A stretch of 64,000 nt of DNA from NCBI RefSeq assembly GCF_045291395.1, contig NZ_CP152342.1, positions 3,410,001 to 3,474,000 of the forward strand, written 5' to 3'. Within the stretch, counting starts at the first letter, position 1, and each line of letters starts with the position of its first letter. Origin of the DNA: MR-S7 sp000400995. GTDB taxonomy: Bacteria; Pseudomonadota; Gammaproteobacteria; Burkholderiales; Burkholderiaceae_C. The translations under genes were made by a program, and so were the position numbers. Below the pieces are notes generated by a model that saw only the letters and a list, made by a program, of their open reading frames with translations, made no database searches and was not told the origin of the DNA. Shown one piece after another: positions 17,723-25,978 of this stretch.

Positions 17723-18209
17723 ATCCATTCAGCAGCGCCTGCGATAGAACCACGACACCATCCTGATCCAGGCAAATGAAATCGCCCGGCCGGAACACCG
17801 CCTGCCCAAAGCTGACCTCGACGCCTGACCTTCCCCGCTCCGGCGCATCCGCCCGCAAGGGCACATGGCCGAGCGCCCACACCGCGACGTCCATCGATTG
17901 CAGGTGACCCACGTCGCGCACCGCGCCGTTGATGACGACGCCGCCCCAGCCGTTGTCGATGGCCATCCGGGCCATGCGATCGCCAAGGAGCGCCACGCGC
18001 AGCGACGCGCCCCCATCGACCACGAGAATGCGGCCATTCCCAGGCCGCGCCAACTGCGTGCGCAGCGATGCGGCGTCCTCGCAGCACTGGAGGCAGTCGA
18101 TGAGCCCCTGCGCGGCCCTGTGCCTCCCATAAGGCCGCAGAGGGGCGCGGCACACCTGTGCCTGTGCGCCGAAGCGGTCGCACAGGTCGGCTGTGGCATA
18201 CGTCGTCAT
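17712..18209 (-). CDS. RraA-family protein (candidate HMG/CHA-type aldolase)
   Basis: 165 residues. The RraA fold is recognised by YATADLCDRFG at the start, VVDGGASLRVALLGD in the middle and NGAVRDV near residue 110, the Arg-Asp pair of the divalent-metal pyruvate aldolases. The family includes true RraA (an RNase E inhibitor) and 4-hydroxy-4-methyl-2-oxoglutarate aldolases. Being the last gene of a LysR-hydrolyase-Bug operon favours a catabolic aldolase or decarboxylase, but this is inference and RNase E regulation cannot be excluded. It begins 9 bases after the Bug gene. The C-terminus overlaps a repeat. Confidence 0.75.
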   Translation of the reverse strand: MTTYATADLCDRFGAQAQVCRAPLRPYGRHRAAQGLIDCLQCCEDAASLRTQLARPGNGRILVVDGGASLRVALLGDRMARMAIDNGWGGVVINGAVRDVGHLQSMDVAVWALGHVPLRADAPERGRSGVEVSFGQAVFRPGDFICLDQDGVVVLSQALLNGFAI

Positions 18210-18218
18210 CTGGGGCGC

Positions 18219-19187
18219 TCAATCGATGGTGGCACCCGATTGCCTGACCAGCTTCTGGTGCTTTGCCAGCTCGGACTCGAAGAAGGCAGGCGCCGCATCG
18301 GGGCCGATATCCAATATCGTGAGCCCCTGCGCCGCCATGGACGCCTTCGCCTCGGGCGAGGCCAGCGCGGCCTGCACGGCGGCGTGGCTGCTTTCCACGG
18401 CCGGTTTCGGCAGGCCACCAGGCCCGATCAGCGCAATCCACGCGTCGAAACTGTAGTTCGCCACCCCTGCCTCCGCCAAGGTCGGCAGGTCGGGCAGCGC
18501 GGCGGAACGCGACGGCGTCGACACGGCCAGTGCCCGCAGCGCCCCAGACTTCACGTGCGGGCTGACCTGCGAGATCGAGACGAAGCCCAGTTGCACTTGC
18601 CCGCCAATCAGGTCGGTGACGAGCGGGCCGGTCCCGCGGTAAGGCACGTGCCGCATGTCGATGCCGGTTTCACTGATGAGCAGTTCGCCTGCCAGGTGCA
18701 GCGTGCTGCCATTGCCAGCCGAGCCGTAGTTCAACTGCCCCGGGTGGTTCTTGGCGTAGGCCAGGAGTTCCTTCACGCTTTTGACGGGCAGCGTTGGATG
18801 GGCGACGAGCACCAGCGGCACCGTGGCGAGCACGGCAATGGGGGTGATGTCCTTCAGGGTGTCGTAGGGAATCGACTTGTAGATGCCGGGATTGATGACG
18901 TGGTTGGAGGAAATCATGCCAAGCGTGAGCCCGTCCTTCGGAGCCTTCACGATCTGGCTGGTGCCTGGTATGCCGCCGGCGCCCACGATGTTCTCGACCA
19001 CGACGGGACGCCCCGCAGCCTTGCCGAAGCCAGGCGCGAGGGCCCGTGCAACCGCATCCACGGTAGAGCCGGCCGCAAGTGGCACGACCAGTCGAAGCGG
19101 TTTGTCGGATTGTGCGTGGGCGGTGCCAAGGCAGCCCAGAGCGAGCAGGGCCGCGAGCGCGCCCCGCCTGGAGCGGATGAAGGACAT
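18219..19187 (-). CDS. Bug-family tripartite tricarboxylate transporter substrate-binding protein
   Basis: 322 residues behind a good GGAG site. A signal peptide of about 25 residues ends at AHA. The mature part has the Bug landmarks: PLRLVVPLAAGSTVD, VENIVGAGGIPGT, a conserved Asn/Gly-rich NYGSAGNGSTLHLAGE and HVPYRGTGP. Bug receptors are periplasmic and bind carboxylates or related small acids. No membrane TctA/TctB genes are nearby, so it is an orphan receptor. It sits 23 bases after the aconitase-like gene and 9 before the RraA gene, suggesting it captures their substrate. Confidence 0.92.
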   Translation of the reverse strand: MSFIRSRRGALAALLALGCLGTAHAQSDKPLRLVVPLAAGSTVDAVARALAPGFGKAAGRPVVVENIVGAGGIPGTSQIVKAPKDGLTLGMISSNHVINPGIYKSIPYDTLKDITPIAVLATVPLVLVAHPTLPVKSVKELLAYAKNHPGQLNYGSAGNGSTLHLAGELLISETGIDMRHVPYRGTGPLVTDLIGGQVQLGFVSISQVSPHVKSGALRALAVSTPSRSAALPDLPTLAEAGVANYSFDAWIALIGPGGLPKPAVESSHAAVQAALASPEAKASMAAQGLTILDIGPDAAPAFFESELAKHQKLVRQSGATID

Positions 19188-19210
19188 GGGGGTCTCCTGG
19201 TGGTATGAAT

Positions 19211-21199
19211 CTAGGGGTGCCGCTGCTGCAGCGCGGCGAAGGACAGCAGCTCTCCGGCGATGGCGCTGGCCGCCACGGTGGGCGGGCTGGCCAGCCAGAC
19301 CTGACCCGGGCCGCCACGGCCGGGAAAGTTGCGGTTGATGGCGCTGACCGTGACCTGGTTCTCATGCACCGAACCGCCCGGGCCGCAGTTGCCGCAGGCG
19401 CCACAGGACGGCTGCAACATGCGCGCGCCTACCTTCTCGAAGGCATCCATATAGCCCTGCGCGATGCAGTGGTTGCGCACGGCCGTCGTACCGAACTGCA
19501 GGAACAGCGCCACGTGCGGCGCGACCTTCAGCCCCCGGTCAGCCGCCCAGCGCAGCACCGCGTGGTAGTGGTCGAAATCCTCACGCTTGCCCGCGGTGCA
19601 CGAGCCGCCGTAGGCAATATCGATGCGCACCGGCTCCCGCACCTGCGACAGCGGCAAGCCATTGCCCGGGTCACCCGGGCGTGCCACCATGGGCGGCACG
19701 GCGCCACAATCGACGTGGAGGGTGCCGGCATAGGCAGCTCCTTCATCGCTGTGCATCCAGGGTTCGATCACGCAATCGACGCCGCGCCGCTCGCGCAGGA
19801 AGCGCACGGTTTCCGCGTCGGGCGCGACGATGCCGGTGAAGCCGCCCAGCTCGGCCGTCATGTTGGTCAGCGTGGCCCGCTCGTCGGTGGAGAGCTGCGC
19901 GATGGCCTCGCCGCAGAATTCGAACACTTTGCCGACGCCGCCGCCTTCGCGGATGAAGGGCAGCGCCAGCAGGTGCAGCACGATGTCCTTGGCCGTCACG
20001 CCCGCGGGCACGCGGCCGCCCAGTTCGATGCGCAGCGATTGCGGCATGGTCATGCGCACGGCGCCCGTCATGAAGGCGTTGGCCATGTCGGTCGTTCCCA
20101 CGCCGAAGGCCACGCAGCCCAATGCGCCGCTGTGGGGCGTGTGCGAGTCGGTGCCGACGACGAGCTGGCCGGGCAGCGCGTAATGCTCGGCCACCATGGC
20201 ATGCGAGATGCCGGCCTGGTTCGACCCGTCGTCCCGCGCGGCCTCTGCCTCGGTCAGCGTGCGGTGCGAGCGCAGACCATAGGCCAAAGCGAACGCGCGC
20301 TGCGCCTCGACCATGCGGTGCACGTTCGGCACCAGGCCGCCGCGCATGTGCGCGGGGCTTTCCTCCACGTAGGAAGTGTGATCCTCGAAGACGATGACCG
20401 ATGCCGGATCGTGCAGCGCGAGCGGGCGGCCGAAAGTGGCATGCAGCATGTGCGCCGCCATGCCGGTGTAGTACTCGTGGATGAAGCGCCAGTCGGCCCG
20501 CACGAAGGCCCCTTCGCCGGGCGCAGGGTGCGCACCGGTCAACGCGGTCGCCAGTGCGTGGCGGGCCACGATCTTCTCGAACAGCGTGCGGGGCCGCCCA
20601 CCATCCACCTCGGAAGCCGGGCGCACGTCCTGCATGCGGCTCTGGCCGAAGCGCAGGAGTCCGCCGCTTTCGAGGATGGCCGCGGCCAACGCGTCGCGGT
20701 CAGCCACCAATTCAGCCACCGGGATCGCCGCACCGGCCTGGATGCGTTCGATCAACCCGAAGTCGGTCGAGGTGAAGAGCCCGATGTTGTCGGCGTTCTG
20801 GCGGTAGATGCGCTCGAAGCTCTCGGCAATGACCAGCTGCACGCCGGCGAGCTTTTCCGCAGCCGGGCTGTGTTCGCGCGATGAACCCTTGCCATAGCGC
20901 CGGCCGGCCACCACCACTTCGACGCCGTGCAGTCGTATGGCGTCCATGCCGATCGGCATGGCACCGCCCGCCCGCAAGCCTGTGTACGGATAGCGGCCCA
21001 GCTTGTCGTCATAGTGCGTGAGGATGGGCAGCGGCGTGATCTCGTCAGTCGAAACATCGTCGCGCAGCGGCATGGCCTCGTCCAGCCGCAGCCGCTCGCC
21101 CTGCAGGCTGCGGTGGACGGCATCAAACGACTGGCTCAGAAAGAGCACGTGGGGCGAGAAGCGGATTGCATCCGCAATGGCTGGCGATGAAGCTGGCAT
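19211..21199 (-). CDS. Aconitase-superfamily hydro-lyase with N-terminal swivel domain (LeuD-LeuC order)
   Basis: 662 residues. The swivel domain comes first (about 40-170: STDEITP and YGKGSSREHSP at about 102-112, then VIAESFERIYRQNADNIGL) and the catalytic Fe-S domain second (about 235-660: VVGTDSHTPHSG, MTAELGG, GSCTAG, PSCGAC). The 4Fe-4S ligands are Cys534, Cys599 and Cys602. Ordinary aconitases have the reverse order, with the swivel at the C-terminus. All catalytic segments look intact, so it should dehydrate and rehydrate a hydroxy di- or tricarboxylate. The real substrate is unknown. A short GATGAGG lies before the ATG. LysR lies 79 bases upstream on the same strand. Confidence 0.85.
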   Translation of the reverse strand: MPASSPAIADAIRFSPHVLFLSQSFDAVHRSLQGERLRLDEAMPLRDDVSTDEITPLPILTHYDDKLGRYPYTGLRAGGAMPIGMDAIRLHGVEVVVAGRRYGKGSSREHSPAAEKLAGVQLVIAESFERIYRQNADNIGLFTSTDFGLIERIQAGAAIPVAELVADRDALAAAILESGGLLRFGQSRMQDVRPASEVDGGRPRTLFEKIVARHALATALTGAHPAPGEGAFVRADWRFIHEYYTGMAAHMLHATFGRPLALHDPASVIVFEDHTSYVEESPAHMRGGLVPNVHRMVEAQRAFALAYGLRSHRTLTEAEAARDDGSNQAGISHAMVAEHYALPGQLVVGTDSHTPHSGALGCVAFGVGTTDMANAFMTGAVRMTMPQSLRIELGGRVPAGVTAKDIVLHLLALPFIREGGGVGKVFEFCGEAIAQLSTDERATLTNMTAELGGFTGIVAPDAETVRFLRERRGVDCVIEPWMHSDEGAAYAGTLHVDCGAVPPMVARPGDPGNGLPLSQVREPVRIDIAYGGSCTAGKREDFDHYHAVLRWAADRGLKVAPHVALFLQFGTTAVRNHCIAQGYMDAFEKVGARMLQPSCGACGNCGPGGSVHENQVTVSAINRNFPGRGGPGQVWLASPPTVAASAIAGELLSFAALQQRHP

Positions 21200-21278
21200 G
21201 CCTCATCTTCGCCAGCCGGATGGGCACCGCAAAGCGCTGATGCGTCAGACCGGGTCGCGCAAAACGCGATATCCGGGT

Positions 21279-22166
21279 TTACCCACGAAGCACGTGGATC
21301 AGGGCTTCGACGGCACGCGGCCGGGGCGATTTGCGCAGGGCGAACAGCCGCAGCTCGCGCATGGCCCAGGGTTCATCCAGCGGCAGCCGCACAAAGCGGG
21401 GGCTACCGGCGTAGGCCGCGGCGGCACTGCGCGGGATCACGGCAATGCCCAGCCCGGCCTCTACCATGCGGCAGACGGCATCGAAGCTGCTTACCGAAAC
21501 CTTCATGGACAGCGGCCGCTGCAATGCCGCGGCGCGCTCGTGCAACGAGCGGTCCAGCGCACCACCCTGGTTCACGCCGATCAGGGGGAGATTGAGCACT
21601 TGGGCAAAACCCAGGGCCTCGCACCCCACGAGTGCGTGGCTTGCGGGCAACACCACCTGCAGCGGGTCCAAGGCGAATGGCCAGGATTCGAGGCCCGCCT
21701 GCGCGGGCACGCCAACACCGACGCCGGCATCGGCCAAGTCGTCGAGGCAAGCCCGGATCACGTCGCGGGTATCGCACTCCAGCAGTGATACCTGCACGGC
21801 GGGATAACGCGCCATGAAGTCGCGCAAGCGCTCGGGCAGAAAGCCGATCACGGCCGACATGTTGGCGTAGAGGCGCACGGTGCCACGCACCTCGCTGCCC
21901 ATGGTCTGCACGTCGCGTGCCAGCGCCTGCAGTTCATCGTCGATCTTTTCGCCACGCTCAAGCACCATGCGCCCGGCATCGGTGGGCGTCACGCCGCGTG
22001 GCGAGCGGATCAGCAGCGGCGTGCCAAAGGCATGTTCAAGATCCGCCAGCCGCCGGCTCAGCGCCGAGGGAGCGATGTGCTCCTGCGCAGCCGCCCGGAC
22101 GATCGACCCCGTCTGGACAGCGGCGACCAGCAGTCGCACGCTGTAAGGATCGATGCGGCGGGCCAC
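21279..22166 (-). CDS. LysR-family transcriptional regulator
   Basis: 295 residues. An N-terminal winged helix-turn-helix (about 8-65: LLVAAVQTGSIVRAAAQEHI, then SALSRRLADLEHAFGT) is followed by a periplasmic-binding-like effector domain ending with GLGIAVIP. The start taken is a GTG at 22166; AAGAGG is very close to it, so the true start could be slightly downstream. Unusually, it is transcribed in the same direction as the genes it presumably controls (aconitase-like, Bug, RraA) and begins 15 bases after serA, so read-through from serA is possible. Confidence 0.88.
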   Translation of the reverse strand: MARRIDPYSVRLLVAAVQTGSIVRAAAQEHIAPSALSRRLADLEHAFGTPLLIRSPRGVTPTDAGRMVLERGEKIDDELQALARDVQTMGSEVRGTVRLYANMSAVIGFLPERLRDFMARYPAVQVSLLECDTRDVIRACLDDLADAGVGVGVPAQAGLESWPFALDPLQVVLPASHALVGCEALGFAQVLNLPLIGVNQGGALDRSLHERAAALQRPLSMKVSVSSFDAVCRMVEAGLGIAVIPRSAAAAYAGSPRFVRLPLDEPWAMRELRLFALRKSPRPRAVEALIHVLRG

Positions 22167-22181
22167 CCTCTTGAACCGGGC

Positions 22182-23411
22182 TCAAAACAGCACGCGGCTG
22201 CGGATGGTGCCGGGGATGTGGGCGAGCTTTTCCTGCGCCAGCTCGGACGACTGCGCGTCCAGGTCGATCACCACGTAGCCCACCTTCTCGTTGGTCTGCA
22301 GGTACTGCGACGAGATGTTGATGTGGTTGTCGGCGAACACCTGGTTGATGGCCGAGAGCACGCCGGGCACGTTGCGGTGCACGTGCAGGATGCGGTGCCT
22401 GCCGGGGTGTGCGGGCAGCGCCACCTCGGGGAAGTTCACCGAGGTGATGCTGGTGCCGTTGTCGCTGTACTTGACCAGCTTTTCCGCCACCTCCAGGCCG
22501 ATGTTGGCCTGCGCCTCCATGGTGGAGCCGCCGATGTGCGGCGTGAGGATGACGTTGTCCAGCCCGCGCAGGGGCGAGGTGAACTCGTCCTTGTTGCTCT
22601 TGGGCTCGACGGGAAACACGTCCACCGCCGCGCCCAGCAGCCTGCCGGCCTTGACGGCCTCGGCCAGCGGCTCGATCTCCACCACCGTGCCGCGCGAGGC
22701 GTTGATGAGGATGGCGCCCGGCTTCATGGCCGCGATCTCGGCCGGGCCGATCATCCACTGCGTGGAGGGCAGCTCGGGCACGTGCAGGCTCACGATGTCG
22801 GCCTGCTCCAGCAGCGCCTTCAGCGACGGCGCCTGGCGCGCGTTGCCCAGCGGCAGCTTGTTGACCACGTCGTGGAAGACCACATGCATGCCCAGCCCTT
22901 CGGCCAGCACCGAGAGCTGCGTGCCGATGGAGCCGTAGCCCACGATGCCCAGCGTCTTGCCGCGGATCTCGTAGGCGTTGTCGGCGCTCTTGAGCCAGCC
23001 GCCGCGGTGCGCGGCGGCATTCTTGGCGGGCACGCCGCGCAGCAGCAGGATGGCCTCGGCCAGCACCAGCTCGGCCACGGAGCGGGTGTTGGAATACGGC
23101 GCGTTGAACACGGCGATGCCGCGCTCGCGCGCCGCGTCCAGGTCGATCTGGTTGGTGCCGATGCAGAACGCCCCCACGGCCACCAGCTTGTGCGCATGCG
23201 CGAACACGTCGGCCGTGAGCTGGGTGCGCGAGCGGATGCCGAGGAAGTGCACGTCCGCGATCTTGCGGCGCAGCTCCTCGCCTTCCAATGCGCCGGAGAG
23301 CGCCTCCACCTGCGTGTAGCCCGCATCGTGCAGCACCCGCACGGCGGAGGGGTGGATGCCTTCGAGCAGCAGGAACTTGATCTTGGCTTTGTCCAGGGAA
23401 GTCTTGAGCAT
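22182..23411 (-). CDS. serA: D-3-phosphoglycerate dehydrogenase
   Basis: 409 residues from the ATG at 23411, the size of the E. coli enzyme (410). It oxidises 3-phosphoglycerate to phosphohydroxypyruvate, the first step of serine synthesis. The Rossmann motif GIVGYGSIG lies near residue 155; catalytic Arg (NASRGT), Glu and His (TPHIGGST) are present; a C-terminal ACT domain (about 335-409) with HRNVPGVLSAIN should give serine feedback inhibition. The upstream 25 codons of the longer frame are rejected. Divergent from ugpB across a 241-base spacer. Confidence 0.95.
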   Translation of the reverse strand: MLKTSLDKAKIKFLLLEGIHPSAVRVLHDAGYTQVEALSGALEGEELRRKIADVHFLGIRSRTQLTADVFAHAHKLVAVGAFCIGTNQIDLDAARERGIAVFNAPYSNTRSVAELVLAEAILLLRGVPAKNAAAHRGGWLKSADNAYEIRGKTLGIVGYGSIGTQLSVLAEGLGMHVVFHDVVNKLPLGNARQAPSLKALLEQADIVSLHVPELPSTQWMIGPAEIAAMKPGAILINASRGTVVEIEPLAEAVKAGRLLGAAVDVFPVEPKSNKDEFTSPLRGLDNVILTPHIGGSTMEAQANIGLEVAEKLVKYSDNGTSITSVNFPEVALPAHPGRHRILHVHRNVPGVLSAINQVFADNHINISSQYLQTNEKVGYVVIDLDAQSSELAQEKLAHIPGTIRSRVLF

Positions 23412-23555
23412 GGCCTTTGAGCGGGATGGGTTGCAGGGCGGGCGGTGCGCTGGCAGAGTGCAGCGCGGTCTCGGAGCATTGTGCATCGCAGCAAAGTCCC
23501 TATGAACCGTCCATCTTTGGCGAGCGCGCCGGCCGCGCCGAGGGGTTACCCCGGT

Positions 23556-23574
23556 TGTGACATGGGCGTGACTT
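23556..23574 (-). promoter_or_regulatory. Possible second Pho box, inverted
   Basis: On the minus strand GTCAC at 23568-23572 and TGTCAC at 23557-23562 are spaced 11 bases apart, the PhoB half-site period. It faces serA, but more probably extends the PhoB-binding region for ugpB. Confidence 0.4.
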
Positions 23575-23582
23575 GTGCGAAA

Positions 23583-23601
23583 ACGTCATATTCTTGTCAC
23601 G
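23583..23601 (+). promoter_or_regulatory. Pho box upstream of ugpB
   Basis: ACGTCATATTCTTGTCACG matches the PhoB consensus of two half-sites, GTCATA and TGTCAC, exactly 11 bases apart with an AT-rich spacer. A TACCGT about 10 bases further on (23611-23616) is in the right place for a -10 when the Pho box replaces the -35. ugp genes are known members of the Pho regulon in E. coli. Confidence 0.7.
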
Positions 23602-23652
23602 CAGGCCGCCTACCGTGCGCCGTGCCTTCGACCGCATACACAAGGAGTATTC

Positions 23653-24963
23653 ATGCAATTCAAACAACTGGCGCTTGCCGCCGCCGTCGCCGCATCGGTC
23701 TGCCTTCCCGCGCAGGCGCAGACCGAGATCCAGTGGTGGCACTCCATGGGCGGCGCCCTGGGCGAGTGGGTCAACGACCTGGCCAAGGACTTCAACGCCA
23801 GCCAGAAGGATTACAAGATCGTGCCCACCTTCAAGGGCAGCTACGACGAGTCGATGACCGCCGCCATTGCCGCCTTCCGCGCCGGCAACGCGCCGCACAT
23901 CCTGCAGGTGTTCGAGGTGGGCACCGCCACCATGATGGCCAGCAAGGGCGCCATCGTGCCCGTGGGCAAGGTGATGCAGGACGGCGGCGTGAAATTCAAC
24001 CCGAACGACTACGTGCCCGCCGTGGCCGGCTACTACACCGCGCCCAACGGGCAGATGCTGAGCTTCCCCTTCAACAGCTCCACGCCGGTGTTCCACTACA
24101 ACAAGGACGCCTTCAAGGCCGCGGGCCTGGACCCGAACAAGCCGCCCACGACCTGGCCCGAAGTGGCCTCCGCCGCCGCCAAGCTCAAGGCCAGCGGCCA
24201 CAAGTGCCCCTTCACCACGAGCTGGATCAGCTGGACGCAGTTGGAGACCTTCTCCGCCTGGCACAACGTGCTGTTCGCCACCAAGAACAACGGCTTCGGC
24301 GGCCTGGACACGCGCCTGGCGTTCAACACGCCGCTGCACCTGCGCCACATCGAGAACCTGGCCAACATGGCCAAGCAGGGCCTGTTCGTCTACAAGGGCC
24401 GGGGCAACGCGGCCGACGCCACCTTCGTCTCGGGCGAGTGCGCCATGGCCACCGGCTCCTCGGCGCTGTACGGCAACGTCAAGCGCAACGGCAAGTTCGA
24501 CTACGGCATCGGCACCCTGCCCTACTACCCCGACGTGCCGGGCGCGCCGCAGAACACCGTGATCGGCGGCGCCAGCCTGTGGGTCATGAGCGGCAAGAAG
24601 GCGTCCGAGTACAAGGGCGTGGCCCAGTTCTTCGCCTACCTGTCGCAGCCCGAGGTGGCGGCCAAGAGCCACCAGCGCACCGGCTACCTGCCAGTGACCA
24701 AGGCGTCGTACGAGCTGACCGAGAAGTCCGGCTTCTACAAGCAGAACCCGGGCACCGACGTGTCGGTGGAGCAGATGATCCGCAAGACCACCGACAAGTC
24801 GCGCGGCGTGCGCCTGGGCAACTTCGTGCAGATCCGCACCATCATCGACGAGGAGATGGAAGGCGTGTGGAGCGGCAAGAAGACGCCCAAGGAAGCGGTG
24901 GACACCGCCATCAAGCGCGGCAACGAGCAGCTCGAGCGCTTCCAGAAGGCCAACAAGGGCTGA
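23653..24963 (+). CDS. ugpB: sn-Glycerol-3-phosphate ABC transporter, periplasmic binding protein
   Basis: 436 residues from the ATG at 23653, five bases behind AAGGAG. Residues 1-22 form a signal peptide ending AQA before QTEIQWWHSMGG. The rest is a family 1 solute-binding protein with the UgpB features FKGSYDESM, GNAPHILQVFEVGTATMM and PFNSSTPVFHYN. It captures glycerol-3-phosphate and glycerophosphodiesters in the periplasm and delivers them to UgpAE. First gene of ugpBAECQ. A Pho box upstream indicates induction under phosphate starvation. Confidence 0.95.
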   Translation: MQFKQLALAAAVAASVCLPAQAQTEIQWWHSMGGALGEWVNDLAKDFNASQKDYKIVPTFKGSYDESMTAAIAAFRAGNAPHILQVFEVGTATMMASKGAIVPVGKVMQDGGVKFNPNDYVPAVAGYYTAPNGQMLSFPFNSSTPVFHYNKDAFKAAGLDPNKPPTTWPEVASAAAKLKASGHKCPFTTSWISWTQLETFSAWHNVLFATKNNGFGGLDTRLAFNTPLHLRHIENLANMAKQGLFVYKGRGNAADATFVSGECAMATGSSALYGNVKRNGKFDYGIGTLPYYPDVPGAPQNTVIGGASLWVMSGKKASEYKGVAQFFAYLSQPEVAAKSHQRTGYLPVTKASYELTEKSGFYKQNPGTDVSVEQMIRKTTDKSRGVRLGNFVQIRTIIDEEMEGVWSGKKTPKEAVDTAIKRGNEQLERFQKANKG

Positions 24964-24972
24964 CGCGACGGC

Positions 24973-24992
24973 GGGCGCAGTACACTGCGCCC
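24973..24992 (+). terminator. Hairpin after ugpB
   Basis: GGGCGCAG (24973-24980) pairs with CTGCGCCC (24985-24992) around TACA. It has no T tail; it may stabilise the ugpB mRNA 3' end or act with the next hairpin. Confidence 0.5.
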
Positions 24993-25024
24993 CCTTCACG
25001 CCCCTTTGCACGCTTCCTCCCGCA

Positions 25025-25053
25025 AAAATGCAGATGCAGCCCATCTGCATTTT
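25025..25053 (+). terminator. Internal terminator or attenuator between ugpB and ugpA
   Basis: AAAATGCAGATG (25025-25036) and CATCTGCATTTT (25042-25053) form a perfect 12-bp stem with a 5-nt loop, followed by CTGTTTG. A partial terminator here would give more binding protein than permease, a common arrangement in ABC importers. Confidence 0.6.
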
Positions 25054-25094
25054 CTGTTTGAGGGCCAGCACTCTCCACCCCACCGCGCCACCCC

Positions 25095-25976
25095 ATGGAA
25101 AAACGCGTTCTCTTCCAATCCGCCTGGCTGCCCTGGCTCCTGATCGTGCCGCAGATGGCCATCATCGTGGTGTTCTTCTTCTGGCCCGCGGGCCAGGCGC
25201 TCTACCAGAGCGTGCTGCAGGAAGACGCCTTCGGCACCAGCCGCGAATTCGTGGGCATGGCCAACTTCGAGCGCCTGTGGAACGACCCGAGCTACCTCGA
25301 CTCGTTCAAGACCACCGCCATCTTCTCGGTGCTGGTGGCCGCCTCGTCCATGACGCTGGCGCTGCTGCTGGCCGTCATGGCCAACCGCGTGATCCGCGGC
25401 GCGGGCTTCTACAAGACGCTGCTCATCTGGCCCTACGCCGTCGCGCCCGTGGTGGCCGGCGTGCTGTGGCTGATGCTGTTCGCCTCGCCCTACGGCGTGA
25501 TTTCGTTCGCGCTGCAGTCCATGGGCCTCGACTGGAACCACCTGCTCAATGCCAACCATGCCATGGCGCTGATCGTCATGGCCGCGGCGTGGAAGCAGAT
25601 CTCCTACAACTTCCTGTTCTTCCTCGCGGGCCTGCAGTCCATCCCCCATTCGCTCATCGAGGCCGCCACCATCGACGGCGCCTCGCCCTGGCGGCGCTTC
25701 TGGACCATCGTGTTCCCGCTGCTCTCGCCCACCACCTTCTTCCTGCTGGTGATGAACGTGATCTACGCGTTCTTCGACACCTTCGGCACGGTGGATGCCG
25801 CCACACACGGCGGCCCCGGCAAGGAGACGGCCATCCTGGTCTACAAGGTGTACTACGACGGCTTCAAGGCGCTGGACATGGGCGGCTCGGCCGCGCAGTC
25901 GGTGGTGCTGATGGCCGTGGTCATCGCGCTCACGGTGGTGCAGTTCCGCTTCGTCGAGAAAAAGGTTCAATACTGA
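25095..25976 (+). CDS. ugpA: sn-Glycerol-3-phosphate ABC transporter permease UgpA
   Basis: 293 residues with six predicted membrane helices and the permease EAA loop (EAATIDGASPWRRFWTIVFPLL) near residue 190-215. It pairs with UgpE to form the inner-membrane channel for glycerol-3-phosphate. It follows ugpB after a 131-base gap holding two hairpins and precedes ugpE by two bases. Confidence 0.94.
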   Translation: MEKRVLFQSAWLPWLLIVPQMAIIVVFFFWPAGQALYQSVLQEDAFGTSREFVGMANFERLWNDPSYLDSFKTTAIFSVLVAASSMTLALLLAVMANRVIRGAGFYKTLLIWPYAVAPVVAGVLWLMLFASPYGVISFALQSMGLDWNHLLNANHAMALIVMAAAWKQISYNFLFFLAGLQSIPHSLIEAATIDGASPWRRFWTIVFPLLSPTTFFLLVMNVIYAFFDTFGTVDAATHGGPGKETAILVYKVYYDGFKALDMGGSAAQSVVLMAVVIALTVVQFRFVEKKVQY

Positions 25977-25978
25977 TC

